Shown: positions 47,546 through 56,273, counted from the stretch's first letter. The stretch is 64,000 bases of DNA from Paracoccus liaowanqingii (GCF_004683865.2 NZ_CP038439.1:2854001-2918000); one strand, 5' to 3'. The notes: a model not told the origin generated them from the sequence alone. Numbers and translations: made by a program.

Positions 47546-47646
47546 GGATGCCTCGTTCAGGTCTCTGGCGGGTCGCTGCCGCCGATCCTAGCGCCAATGC
47601 CGTCCGAAAGGCGACGGCTTCCGACGCACAGCGGCTGTGCGGCCCG

Positions 47647-48762
47647 TCACAAGGTGATCACCCGCCCTTCGGACATCGCGGCCTGCGCGGCCTGTCCCAT
47701 GCGCACGGCCCAGATCCCGTCCTGCAGCGTCACCTCGGGGGTGCGGCGCTGCCCGCGCACCAGGTCCAGGAAGCGCTGATGCTGGTAGAAGGTCGAGCCG
47801 TTGTGGTCGCCCGCCTCCAGCAGGGCCGGATCGACGGGGATCGCGTGGACCTGCGGCCCCTTGGGATCGCGGGGCGAGACGACGACCTGCGCCACCGGGG
47901 CCGCGCCCAGATCGTCGGGCCAGAAGCGGGTCGGGCCGGGCACGAAGGCCTCGATCTTGCCGCGCGGGCCGACGGCGCTGATCTCCTCCTGCCAGCGCGA
48001 CCCTTCCGCGAACATGCACAGCTCCAGCATGGCGCGCACGCCCCCCTCGAACTCGACCGCGACATAGCCGTGGTCGAAGATGTCGGGGGTCCGGCCCCCG
48101 TGATCCTCGTCCAGATGGTTCAGCGCCTGCCCGCCCGTCGCCATGATCCGCACCGGATCGGCCCCGATGGCCAGCCGCATCAGGTCGAAGAAATGGCAGC
48201 ATTTCTCGACGAAGGTGCCGCCGGTATAGCGGTTGAAGCGGTTCCAGTGATCGACCTTGGACAGGAAGGGATAGCGGTGCTCGCGGATGCTCAGCATGCG
48301 GATGCCGCCGGTGGCCTCGGGCGCCATGGCCAGCAGGCGGGCGACGGGCGGCATGTAGCGGTATTCCATCGCCACCCAGACCGGCGCGGGATAGCGGTCG
48401 GCGAAGGCCCGCACGGCCGCCAGATCGCGCGGATCGGTGAACAGCGGCTTTTCGACCAGCACCGGCAGGGGGCGGCGCGCGGCGATGGCCTGAAGCTGCT
48501 CGATATGGCGGAAATTGGGGCTGGCGATCAGCAGGCAATCCAGATCGGGATCGGCCAGCAGCGCATCGATGCTGTCGACCAGCCGCGCGCGGGGCGCCAG
48601 CGCGGCGGCGCGGGCGCGCATGGCGGGGTCGGGCTCGAAGATCGCGCCGATCGCGGTGCCGGGCAGCAGCGCGATGTTGCGCAGGTGTTCCTGGCCCATC
48701 ATGCCGCAGCCGATCACGCCATAGGTAATCGTGCGCAGGCCCAAGGGCGCCATCGTGGTCAT
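47647..48762 (-). CDS. Gfo/Idh/MocA-family NAD(P)-dependent protein, candidate NAD+-dependent sulfoquinovosidase
   Basis: The 371-residue protein has the Rossmann motif YGVIGCGMMGQEHLRN near residue 14, the EKPLF motif (VLVEKPLFTDPRD) and a C-terminal alpha/beta domain with the segment YTGGTFVEKCCHFFDLMRLA. It is transcribed with the GntR regulator (10-bp gap) and divergent from the desulfurisation operon. NAD+-dependent glycosidases exist in this fold, including sulfoquinovosidases of family GH188, and no GH31-type sulfoquinovosidase is seen here. That role is inferred from context; an ordinary sugar dehydrogenase is the alternative. The start MTTMAPLGL is at 48762. Confidence 0.8.
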   Translation of the reverse strand: MTTMAPLGLRTITYGVIGCGMMGQEHLRNIALLPGTAIGAIFEPDPAMRARAAALAPRARLVDSIDALLADPDLDCLLIASPNFRHIEQLQAIAARRPLPVLVEKPLFTDPRDLAAVRAFADRYPAPVWVAMEYRYMPPVARLLAMAPEATGGIRMLSIREHRYPFLSKVDHWNRFNRYTGGTFVEKCCHFFDLMRLAIGADPVRIMATGGQALNHLDEDHGGRTPDIFDHGYVAVEFEGGVRAMLELCMFAEGSRWQEEISAVGPRGKIEAFVPGPTRFWPDDLGAAPVAQVVVSPRDPKGPQVHAIPVDPALLEAGDHNGSTFYQHQRFLDLVRGQRRTPEVTLQDGIWAVRMGQAAQAAMSEGRVITL

Positions 48763-48772
48763 CGCAATCTCC

Positions 48773-49516
48773 TCAGATGAGGCGCTGGACATACAGCGCC
48801 CGTTCGGTGTCGTACCAGGTGCGGGAAAACTCGACCGCACGGGCCCCCTGCGCCCAGGACAGGCGGCGGATGAAGGCGGTCACCTGCCCCGGCGGGGGCG
48901 CGAAGGCGGGCGGCGCCCAGTCCGGCACGATGCCCAGGCCCACGCGATCCTCGGCCCTGGTGATCCACAGCTTCAGCGCCCGCTTGTAGGTCAGGTACAG
49001 CGAATCCTGCACCATCTCGGGCGGGACCGCGCCTGCGCCCGCGTCCAGCCAGATCTCCTCGACCGCGATGGGCACGTCGTCCAGAAAGCGCAGGCGTCGG
49101 AAGCGGGTGCCGTGGTCCGAACTGCCATAGACGGGCTGGTCCGCGTCCTTGGGCAGGCGATCGACCGACAGGATGCGGGCGCGCGGCAGGCCCCCGCCGC
49201 CCACGGCATGTTCCAGCCGGAACATCGAATAGACCGCCCGGGTCGGCCCGCCCGCGCGGACATAGTTGCCCGATCCCTGACGGCGCTCCAGCAGGCCCTG
49301 CTCCTCCATCTCGGCCAGGGCCTTGCGCAGGGTGCGCACGGTGGTGGCGTGCGCGGCGGCCATCTCGCGTTCAGGGGGCAGGCGCTGGCCGTCGACCAGC
49401 CGGCCCGCGGCGATGTCGCGAATCATCATCTCGGCGATCTGCAGATGGATCGGCAGCGCGTCGCTGCGATGTTCGCCCGGTTCGGCCACGATGCCCCGCC
49501 TGAATTGATGCACCAT
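48773..49516 (-). CDS. GntR-family regulator, HutC/UTRA subfamily
   Basis: The 247-residue regulator has an N-terminal winged HTH (PIHLQIAEMMIRDIAAGRLVDGQRLPPEREMA, then TTVRTLRKALAEMEEQGLLERRQGSGNYV) and a C-terminal UTRA effector domain (RFRRLRFLDDVPIAVEEIWLD). HutC-type regulators usually sense a sugar or amino sugar ligand and repress the adjacent operon. It is divergent from the monooxygenase operon with 61 bp between starts, so it is the likely pathway regulator. The ligand could be sulfoquinovose or a derivative (inference). Confidence 0.86.
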   Translation of the reverse strand: MVHQFRRGIVAEPGEHRSDALPIHLQIAEMMIRDIAAGRLVDGQRLPPEREMAAAHATTVRTLRKALAEMEEQGLLERRQGSGNYVRAGGPTRAVYSMFRLEHAVGGGGLPRARILSVDRLPKDADQPVYGSSDHGTRFRRLRFLDDVPIAVEEIWLDAGAGAVPPEMVQDSLYLTYKRALKLWITRAEDRVGLGIVPDWAPPAFAPPPGQVTAFIRRLSWAQGARAVEFSRTWYDTERALYVQRLI

Positions 49517-49544
49517 TGATTTACATTATGGACAGGGCTATGCA
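49516..49544 (+). promoter_or_regulatory. Candidate promoter of the desulfurisation operon
   Basis: TTGATT (49516-49521) and TATGCA (49539-49544) are separated by 17 bp, immediately after the divergent regulator start. GGACAG (49530-49535) and CTGTCC (49560-49565) form an inverted pair spanning the -10 region, a possible but weak operator. Confidence 0.45.
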
Positions 49545-49577
49545 AAGGGAAATCCGGCGCTGTCCTGGGAGGAAATC

Positions 49578-50732
49578 ATGACCGTCGTTCCCGTCACCTC
49601 GGCCGATCTGAGCGAGGTCGAGGTCGCCTGGTTCTCGGCGCTCTGTTCGGACGATTACCGCCATCTGGGCGTGCCCGACGGGTCGCTGCGGTCGTCCTGG
49701 GCGCATTGCTCGGCCATCGTCAGGGCGGCCGAATCGCAGGGCTTTGGCAACATCCTGTGCCCGTCCAGCTATCAGGTGGGTCAGGACACGCTGTCCTTCG
49801 TGGCGGGCTGCGCGCCCATCACCCAACGCATCAACCTGCTGGCCGCGATCCGCTGCGGCGAGATGCAGCCGATCATGCTGGCCCGAACCATCGCCACGCT
49901 GGATCACATGCTGGAGGGCCGCCTGACGCTGAACATCATCAGCAGCGATTTCCCCGGCGAGACCGCGCCCAGCCCCTTCCGCTATCAGCGCTCGCGCGAG
50001 GTGGTCGAGATCCTGAAGCAGGCTTGGACGCAGGACCGGATCGACTATCACGGGCAGGTCTATGACTTCACCGACGTGGCGACCGATCCGGCCAGGCCCT
50101 ACCAGACCGGGGGACCGATGCTGTATTTCGGCGGCTATTCCCCCGATGCGCTGGACCTTTGCGGGCAGCATTGCGATGTCTACCTGATGTGGCCCGAAAA
50201 GACCGAGGACATCGCCGACCGCATGAAGGCCGCCCATGCGGCGGCTGAGAAATACGGTCGCACGCTGGATTACGGCTTTCGCGCCCATGTCATCGTGCGC
50301 GACACCGAGGCCGAGGCCCGCGACTATGCCCGCGACCTGGTCAGCCAGCTGGACGACGACCAGGGCCGCGCGATCCGCGAGCGGGCACTGGATTCGGGCT
50401 CGCTTGGCGTGGCGCGGCAGGCCCGCAACCGCGAGCTGGCCGATCTGGAAGGCTATGTCGAGCCGAACCTGTGGACCGGCGTGGGCCGGGCCCGGTCGGG
50501 CTGCGGCGCGGCCATCGTCGGCTCGACCGATCAGGTGCTGACCAAGCTGGAGGAGCTGCAGAAGATGGGCATCCGCGCCTTCATCCTGTCCGGCTATCCC
50601 CATCTGGACGAGGCCGACCATTTCGGCAGCCGCGTGCTGCCGCAGATGCGGACCTGCCAGCTGAACCGCGCGCAGTGCCGCGTCCCCGCCACCACCCCCC
50701 CAACGCCCCTGGGCACCGGCGAAAGGCGCTGA
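49578..50732 (+). CDS. smoC: SsuD-like flavin-dependent monooxygenase, probable sulfoquinovose monooxygenase
   Basis: A 384-residue LLM-class protein. The barrel contains FGNILCPSSYQVGQDTLSFV, LLAAIRCGEMQPIMLARTIATLDHMLEGRLTLNIISSDFPGE and the C-terminal GRARSGCGAAIVGSTDQV, as in SsuD alkanesulfonate monooxygenases. The family uses FMNH2 and O2 to release sulfite. Its setting with an SmoB-like reductase and a flavin reductase points to sulfoquinovose, whose product would be 6-oxo-glucose. The ATG follows an excellent GGGAGGAAATC. The stop overlaps the next start by one base. Another alkanesulfonate as substrate remains possible. Confidence 0.82.
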   Translation: MTVVPVTSADLSEVEVAWFSALCSDDYRHLGVPDGSLRSSWAHCSAIVRAAESQGFGNILCPSSYQVGQDTLSFVAGCAPITQRINLLAAIRCGEMQPIMLARTIATLDHMLEGRLTLNIISSDFPGETAPSPFRYQRSREVVEILKQAWTQDRIDYHGQVYDFTDVATDPARPYQTGGPMLYFGGYSPDALDLCGQHCDVYLMWPEKTEDIADRMKAAHAAAEKYGRTLDYGFRAHVIVRDTEAEARDYARDLVSQLDDDQGRAIRERALDSGSLGVARQARNRELADLEGYVEPNLWTGVGRARSGCGAAIVGSTDQVLTKLEELQKMGIRAFILSGYPHLDEADHFGSRVLPQMRTCQLNRAQCRVPATTPPTPLGTGERR

Positions 50733-51625
50733 TGATGAACCGCGTGACCCTGACCGACGATCTGAGCCTGTCGCGGCTCGTCTATGGCATGTGGCGGATC
50801 GGCGACGATCCCGACACCAGCCCGGCCCATGTGCAGGCCAAGGTCGAGGCCTGCCTGGCCCAGGACATCACCACGATGGACCAGGCCGATATCTATGGCG
50901 GCTATACCGCCGAGGCGATCCTGGGCCGCGCCCTGCGCGCCGCGCCCGGCCTGCGCGACCGGATCGAGATCGTGACGAAATGCGACATCGTCGCGCCGAT
51001 GGGCAAATACTCGGATGCCGCCTGCAAGCATTACGACAGCTCGGGCGACCATATCCGGGCCTCGGTCGAAAATTCGCTGCGCGACATGGGCACGGACCGG
51101 ATCGACCTCTTGCTGATCCACCGCCCCGACCCGCTGATGGATGCGGACGAGACCGGCGCCGCGCTGGACGATCTGGTCGCCAGCGGCAAGGTCCGCGCGG
51201 TGGGCGTGTCGAACTTCCGCCCCTGGGACGTGGACCTGCTGCAGGGCGCGATGCAGGCGCCGCTGGTCACCAACCAGATCGAGATCTCGCTGGCCGCGAC
51301 CGCGCCCTTCACCAACGGCGATCTGGCCTTCCACCAGCGCCGCCGCGACGTCGTCATGGGCTGGTCGCCCCTGGGCGGCGGTCGGCTGATGACGGACCAG
51401 GGCCCGCTCGGGCAGGCGCTGGACGCGATGGCGCAGGTCTTCGATGTGGACCGGTCGGCCATCGCGGTGGCGTTCCTGCTGCGCCACCCGGCGCGGATCC
51501 TGCCGGTGCTGGGCACCAATTCGCTTGCGCGGATCGCGCGGATCGCAGATGCCGGACAGGTCGATCTGAGCCGCGTCCAGTGGTTCCAGCTTTACCAAGC
51601 CGCCCTCGGGCAAGAGGTGCCATGA
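50732..51625 (+). CDS. smoB: Aldo/keto reductase, probable 6-oxo-glucose reductase
   Basis: The 297-residue AKR matches my recollection of Agrobacterium SmoB very closely: SRLVYGMWRIGDDPDTSPAH, MDQADIYGGYTAEAILG, LLIHRPDPLMDADETG, AVGVSNFRPWDV, TNQIEISL. The catalytic Tyr (in DIYGG) and His (LLIHRP) are present. SmoB reduces the 6-oxo-glucose left by oxidative desulfurisation to glucose with NADPH. It is translationally coupled to the monooxygenase (TGATG) and the flavin reductase (4-bp overlap). This gene is the strongest pointer to sulfoquinovose as the substrate. Confidence 0.85.
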   Translation: MMNRVTLTDDLSLSRLVYGMWRIGDDPDTSPAHVQAKVEACLAQDITTMDQADIYGGYTAEAILGRALRAAPGLRDRIEIVTKCDIVAPMGKYSDAACKHYDSSGDHIRASVENSLRDMGTDRIDLLLIHRPDPLMDADETGAALDDLVASGKVRAVGVSNFRPWDVDLLQGAMQAPLVTNQIEISLAATAPFTNGDLAFHQRRRDVVMGWSPLGGGRLMTDQGPLGQALDAMAQVFDVDRSAIAVAFLLRHPARILPVLGTNSLARIARIADAGQVDLSRVQWFQLYQAALGQEVP

Positions 51626-52128
51626 CGCAGGCCACGCCGCACAGCTTCGTTCCCGACCCGCAGAACGGGCGGCTGCTGCGCGACGCCTTCGGGCGCTTCG
51701 CGACCGGCGTCACCATCGTCACCGCCGCCAGCCCCGAGGGCTGCGCCGCGATGACCGCCAACAGCTTCTCGTCGATCTCGATGGACCCGCCGCTGGTGAT
51801 GTGGTCGCCCGCGCGGGCCAGCTCGCGCCTGCCGGACTTTGCCGCGGCCGCGCATTTCGCCATCCATGTCCTGTCCGCCGACCAGGCCGACCTGGCCTGG
51901 GCCGTGGCGCGCAACCGCAATGCGCTGGACGAGGCGGGGCTTGCGCGCAACGCCCAGGGCGTGCCGGTGCTGGACCGCTGCCTGGCGCGGTTCGACTGCG
52001 CGCAGTTCGACATGCACGAGGCGGGCGATCACGTGATCATCCTGGGCCGCGTGCTGCACGCGCTGGTCAGCGAGGGGGCGCCGCTGGCCTTCTACGGCGG
52101 GCGCGTCGCCGGCATCGCGCCGGCCTGA
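51622..52128 (+). CDS. Flavin reductase (SmoA/SsuE-type role, HpaC-like fold)
   Basis: A 168-residue flavin reductase-like protein with FATGVTIVTAASPEGCAAMTANSFSSISMDPPLVMWSP, the FMN-binding split barrel, and GDHVIILGRV near the end. Such proteins use NAD(P)H to supply FMNH2 to two-component monooxygenases. The ATG lies in a 4-bp overlap with the AKR gene, so it should supply the neighbouring SsuD-like enzyme. The gene holds the SmoA place in the cluster. Confidence 0.86.
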   Translation: MTQATPHSFVPDPQNGRLLRDAFGRFATGVTIVTAASPEGCAAMTANSFSSISMDPPLVMWSPARASSRLPDFAAAAHFAIHVLSADQADLAWAVARNRNALDEAGLARNAQGVPVLDRCLARFDCAQFDMHEAGDHVIILGRVLHALVSEGAPLAFYGGRVAGIAPA

Positions 52129-52204
52129 ACGATCGGTGCCGGGCGGGGTGAGGCGCCCCGGCACCGCGACTGCACTGCGACTGCACATGGGGGGAGAGGG
52201 CCGG

Positions 52205-52798
52205 ATGAGCCTGCTACATGCCGTGATCCGGCCATTGTCCTGGATCAACGAACATCTGCTGCGCGCGGGGCGCGCGGTGGGCATCTTGGCCATCGGGGTG
52301 ATGGTCGCGGTGACCATCGCGCAGGTCGTCGCCCGCTATGGGCTGAACAGCGCGCTGGCCTGGCCGGACGAGGCCGCGCGGTTCTGCATGCTGTGGATGA
52401 CCGGGCTGATGGCCCCCACGGCCTTCCGGCGCGGCGGCTTCGTGGCGATCGACATGATCCCCGCGATGCTGCCCGCCACGCTGGCGCGGATCCTGAACCT
52501 GCTGCTGCTGGGCCTGTCGCTCCTGGTGCTGGTCGTGGCCGTGCAGATCGGCTGGCGCGAGGTCACCGGCCTCGGCGGCCGCTTCGCCAGCGCGTCGCTG
52601 TTCATCCCCACCTCGGTCGATTTCAGCACCTGGTACCGGGTGCCGCGGGCGTGGATGATGGCCTCGATCCCGGTGGGGCTGGTGCTGATGATCTCGGTCA
52701 ATGTCGAACTGATCCTGCGCACCCTGGCCGATCTGGCGGGGGTGCGGGACCTCCCGCCGATCGAGGGGCTGGATCCCGGCCTGCGGGGGGCGGAATGA
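52205..52798 (+). CDS. TRAP transporter small permease (DctQ)
   Basis: The 197-residue protein has four helices and the DctQ marks RYGLNSALAWPDEAARFCMLWMTGL and RRGGFVAIDMIP. It pairs with the large permease and a binding protein to import an organic acid with Na+. The start MSLLHAVIRPL at 52205 follows GGGGGGAGAGGGCC; an in-frame upstream start is not supported. It overlaps the large permease gene by 4 bp. Gap to the flavin reductase gene is 76 bp. Confidence 0.9.
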   Translation: MSLLHAVIRPLSWINEHLLRAGRAVGILAIGVMVAVTIAQVVARYGLNSALAWPDEAARFCMLWMTGLMAPTAFRRGGFVAIDMIPAMLPATLARILNLLLLGLSLLVLVVAVQIGWREVTGLGGRFASASLFIPTSVDFSTWYRVPRAWMMASIPVGLVLMISVNVELILRTLADLAGVRDLPPIEGLDPGLRGAE

Positions 52799-54090
52799 TG
52801 GCGCTGATCTGGTTCCTGCCGCTGTTCCTGCTCTTCCTGATGGTCGGCCTGCCGGTGGTCTTCGGCATGCTGGCCGCCCCCGGCCTGATCCTGTGGCTGA
52901 ACGGGCAGGAGCGCGACCTGACGCTGCTCTACCGCAACCTCTACAACGGGATGGACAGCTTTCCGCTGATGGCCATCCCCTTCTTCATGCTGGCCGGAGA
53001 GCTGATGAACCGCGGCGGCATCACCCTGCGGCTGGTCGAGTTCGCCCAGGCCCTGATGGGCCATTTCCGGGGCGGGCTGGCGCATGTGAACATCCTGTCC
53101 TCGATGCTGTTCGCGGGCCTGTCCGGCTCGGCGGTGGCCGATACCTCGGCGCTTGGGTCGATGCTGATCCCGGCGATGGAGAAGCAGGGATATACCCGCC
53201 GCTTCGCCGCCGCGATCACGGCGGCCAGCTCGGTCATCGGGCCGATCATCCCGCCCTCGGGGATCATGATCATCTATGCCTATGTGATGGGCGAAAGCGT
53301 CGCGGCGCTGTTTCTGGCGGGCATCGTGCCGGGCATCCTGGTGGGTCTTGGCCTGATGGCGGTCGTCAAGCTGATGGCCGACAAGTACGACTTTCCCATC
53401 GCCGCCCGCCGCCAGACCTGGCCGGAACGGGGCCAAGCCAGCCTCAAGGCGTTCTTCCCGCTGATGACCCCGGTCATCATCCTGGGCGGCATCCTGGGCG
53501 GGGTCTTCACGCCGACCGAGGCGGCGGCGGTGGCGGCGGTCTATGCGCTGATCATCAGCCTGTTCGTGCTGCGCACCATGACGGTCACCGACCTGCCCGA
53601 CGTGCTGGGCCGCGCCGCGCTGACCTCGGCCGTGGTGCTGCTGCTGGTGGGCGCGGCCATGTCGTTCAAGACGGTCGTGTCGCTGTCGCAGACGCCGCAG
53701 ATGATGGCCGACTGGATCCTGACGCTGACCGCCAACCCGCTGCTGCTGCTGTTGATGATCAACCTGCTGCTGTTCGTCGTCGGCATGTTCCTGGACGCGG
53801 GCCCGGCGATCATCATCCTGGCGCCGATCCTGGGCCCGGTCTTCACCGGCATGGGGGTGGACAGCGTGCATTTCGCCATCATCATGTGCGTCAACCTGAC
53901 GGTGGGGCTGGCGACGCCGCCCATGGGGCTGGTGCTGTTCGTGGCCTCGGCCGTATCGGGCGAGAAGGTCATGACCATCGCCCGCGCCATCCTGCCGTTC
54001 CTGGCCGTCGAGGTCTTCGTGATCTTCCTGATCACCTATGTCCCGGCCATTTCCATGACCATTCCGCGCCTGACCGGGTTCGCGGATTAA
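52795..54090 (+). CDS. TRAP transporter large permease (DctM)
   Basis: The 431-residue membrane protein has about twelve helices and the family marks GMDSFPLMAIPFFMLAGELMN, LFAGLSGSAVADTSALGSM, ASSVIGPIIPPS, GGIMIIYAY and TPTEAAAVAAVYAL. It moves the substrate with Na+ across the inner membrane. The ATG at 52795 overlaps the DctQ stop; 52798 is also possible. TRAP importers are known for taurine, isethionate and dihydroxypropanesulfonate, which gives precedent for sulfonate uptake. Confidence 0.93.
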   Translation: MMALIWFLPLFLLFLMVGLPVVFGMLAAPGLILWLNGQERDLTLLYRNLYNGMDSFPLMAIPFFMLAGELMNRGGITLRLVEFAQALMGHFRGGLAHVNILSSMLFAGLSGSAVADTSALGSMLIPAMEKQGYTRRFAAAITAASSVIGPIIPPSGIMIIYAYVMGESVAALFLAGIVPGILVGLGLMAVVKLMADKYDFPIAARRQTWPERGQASLKAFFPLMTPVIILGGILGGVFTPTEAAAVAAVYALIISLFVLRTMTVTDLPDVLGRAALTSAVVLLLVGAAMSFKTVVSLSQTPQMMADWILTLTANPLLLLLMINLLLFVVGMFLDAGPAIIILAPILGPVFTGMGVDSVHFAIIMCVNLTVGLATPPMGLVLFVASAVSGEKVMTIARAILPFLAVEVFVIFLITYVPAISMTIPRLTGFAD

Positions 54091-54110
54091 GACCACCTAG
54101 GGAGGATACC

Positions 54111-55157
54111 ATGCTGAAACCCGCACTGACCCTGGCCGCCGCGCTGATGCTGGCCGCCCCGGCCATGGCGCAGGAGTACACCCTGCGCGCCGTCGCCAAT
54201 TCCAACGAGAACGACGAGGATTACGACGGCCTGCAGGTCTTCAAATCCCATGTCGAGGCGGCCTCGAACGGCGCCATCGCCGTCGAGATCTTCATGGGCA
54301 CGCAGCTTTGCTCGAACGGGGCGGAATGCCTGCAGGGCGTGGCCGACGGGTCCATCGACGTCTACATCTCGACCTCGGACGGGGCGGCGGGGCTGTTCCC
54401 CTATCTGCAGGTGCTGGACCTGCCCTACATCATGGCCGACGACCGGGTGGCCGAGCGGGTGCTGTCGGGCGACTTCACCCGCACCCTGCGCGACATGGCG
54501 CTGGCCGACAGCGGCGACATGCTGCGGCTGATGACCATCGGCAATACCGGCGGCTGGCGCAACTTCGCCAACACCGAACGCCGCATCCAGACGCCTGCCG
54601 ACCTGTCGGGGCTGAAGATGCGCACCGTGGTGGCCGACCTGCCGCAGGAACTGGTTCGCGCGCTGGACGCCTCGCCCACGCCGATCCCCTGGGCCGAGCT
54701 GTTCACCTCGCTGCAGACCAATGTGGTCGAGGGCACCGCGAACGGCATCACCGACATCATGTCGATGCGCTTCCCCGAGGCCGGGCTGCAATACCTGACG
54801 CTGGACGGGCACGCCTACATGGGCGCGATGTGGTGGATGTCGAACGAGACCTTCATGGCCATGCCCGAGGACATGCGCGCCATCGTGGTCGACGGCTTCT
54901 ACCAGCTGCAGCAGGCGACCTTCGCCTCGCCCAAGCGCAAGTCCATCGCCGCCTACGAGGAGTTCACCGCCGGCGGCGGCGAGGTCTATGTGCCCACCGC
55001 CGAGGAGCGCGCCGCCTTCACCGAGGCCGCGGCCCCGGTCTATGACTGGTTCACCGGCAGCGTGGACGGCGGAGAGGAGATCCTGGCCACCTTCCGCGAG
55101 GCGGTGTCCCAGGCCGAGACCGAGCTGGCCGCCGAGCGCGCCCGCGACATCCAGTGA
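54111..55157 (+). CDS. TRAP transporter substrate-binding protein (DctP)
   Basis: A 348-residue periplasmic protein with signal peptide MLKPALTLAAALMLAAPAMAQ and a DctP fold. LRAVANSNENDEDYDGLQVFKSHVEAASNGAIAVEIFMG and LSGLKMRTV.ADLP, with the substrate-carboxylate Arg in KMRTV, are visible. TRAP binding proteins hold a carboxylate or sulfonate via that Arg. The start follows AGGGAGGATACC. Given the setting I infer sulfoquinovose, sulfoquinovosyl glycerol or a related sulfonate as the ligand. Confidence 0.92.
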   Translation: MLKPALTLAAALMLAAPAMAQEYTLRAVANSNENDEDYDGLQVFKSHVEAASNGAIAVEIFMGTQLCSNGAECLQGVADGSIDVYISTSDGAAGLFPYLQVLDLPYIMADDRVAERVLSGDFTRTLRDMALADSGDMLRLMTIGNTGGWRNFANTERRIQTPADLSGLKMRTVVADLPQELVRALDASPTPIPWAELFTSLQTNVVEGTANGITDIMSMRFPEAGLQYLTLDGHAYMGAMWWMSNETFMAMPEDMRAIVVDGFYQLQQATFASPKRKSIAAYEEFTAGGGEVYVPTAEERAAFTEAAAPVYDWFTGSVDGGEEILATFREAVSQAETELAAERARDIQ

Positions 55158-55165
55158 CCCCGGGC

Positions 55166-55184
55166 GGGGGCCGTCATGGCCCCC
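55166..55184 (+). terminator. Hairpin between the binding protein and the exporter genes
   Basis: GGGGGCC/GGCCCCC (7 bp, loop GTCAT), 9 bp past the binding-protein stop, followed by GGTCGACCTTTCT. It could be a partial terminator that lowers exporter expression, or an mRNA-stabilising end for the TRAP genes. Confidence 0.5.
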
Positions 55185-55237
55185 GGTCGACCTTTCTGGG
55201 GGCGACCCTCGTCCCCACCCTTCCGATCTGATCCGGG

Positions 55238-56254
55238 ATGCCGATGCCCCTGCCCCGCCTTGCCCAGTTGCCCGACCGCGCCCGCCTGCTGGCGCCGGGC
55301 CTGATGCTGGCGGTGACCGTCGCGATGGCGGCGCAGTTCCTCTCCAGCCATTACGGCGCCCCGGTCATGCTGATGGCGATCCTGCTGGGGATGCCGCTGC
55401 ATGGGCTGGCCGAGGACAGCCTGGCCGGGCCGGGCATCGACTTTGCCGCGCGCGGGCTTCTGCGGATCGGGGTGGCGCTGCTGGGGCTGCGGGTCTCGCT
55501 GGACATGGTGGCGGCGATCGGCTGGCACTTCGTGGGACTGCTGGCCCTGTCCATCGGCGCGGTGATCCTGGCCTCGGTCGCGCTGGCCCGCAGGGTCGGT
55601 CAGGACCGGGCCTTCGGGCTGCTGACCGGCGGGTCGGTGGCGATCTGCGGCGCCTCGGCGGCCATGGCCATCGCCTCGGTCCTGCCCGCGCGCGAGACGA
55701 CCGAGCGCGACCTGTCCTTTACCGTCATCACCGTCACCGCCCTGTCGACGGTGGCGATGATCGTCTATCCGATGCTGGCCTCGGCCCTTGGGATGGATCC
55801 GCACCAGACCGGCCTGTTCCTGGGCGGCACGATCCATGATGTGGCGCAGGTGGTGGGCGCGGGCTATTCCGTCTCGGACGAGACCGGCGACCTGGCCACG
55901 GTGGTCAAGCTGATCCGCGTGACCCTGCTGGCCCCGGTCGTGCTGATCGCGGCGCTGGTCCTGCGCCGCGCCAGTTCCGGCACGCAGACCCGCCCGCCCC
56001 TGCTGCCGGGCTTCGTGCTGGCCTTCCTGATCCTGGCGGCGGCCAATTCGGCGCATGTCGTGCCCGGGGTGGTGGTAGACGTGGCCTCGACCCTGTCGCG
56101 GGCGCTCTTGGTCGCGGCGGTGGCGGCGGTGGGCATGAAGACCTCGCTGGTGCGGCTGGCCGAGGTGGGCCCGGCCGCCATCGGCATGCTGCTGGTCCAG
56201 ACCGCCGCGCTGGCCGCGCTGATCGCCGTGCCGCTGCTGCTGGGGCTGGTCTGA
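55238..56254 (+). CDS. yeiH: YeiH-family putative sulfate/sulfite exporter
   Basis: The 338-residue membrane protein with about ten helices contains LLGMPLHGLAEDSLAGPGIDFAARGLLRIGVALLGLRVS, GGSVAICGASAAMAI and GTIHDVAQVVGAGYSVS, the YeiH/PF03601 landmarks. Members are annotated as sulfate exporters and often sit next to sulfonate catabolism genes, where they would remove the toxic sulfite. Its position at the end of the desulfurisation operon supports that role. The ATG at 55238 is followed by a second in-frame ATG. Confidence 0.88.
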   Translation: MPMPLPRLAQLPDRARLLAPGLMLAVTVAMAAQFLSSHYGAPVMLMAILLGMPLHGLAEDSLAGPGIDFAARGLLRIGVALLGLRVSLDMVAAIGWHFVGLLALSIGAVILASVALARRVGQDRAFGLLTGGSVAICGASAAMAIASVLPARETTERDLSFTVITVTALSTVAMIVYPMLASALGMDPHQTGLFLGGTIHDVAQVVGAGYSVSDETGDLATVVKLIRVTLLAPVVLIAALVLRRASSGTQTRPPLLPGFVLAFLILAAANSAHVVPGVVVDVASTLSRALLVAAVAAVGMKTSLVRLAEVGPAAIGMLLVQTAALAALIAVPLLLGLV

Positions 56255-56273
56255 CCCCGTTGCCCCGCGCATG

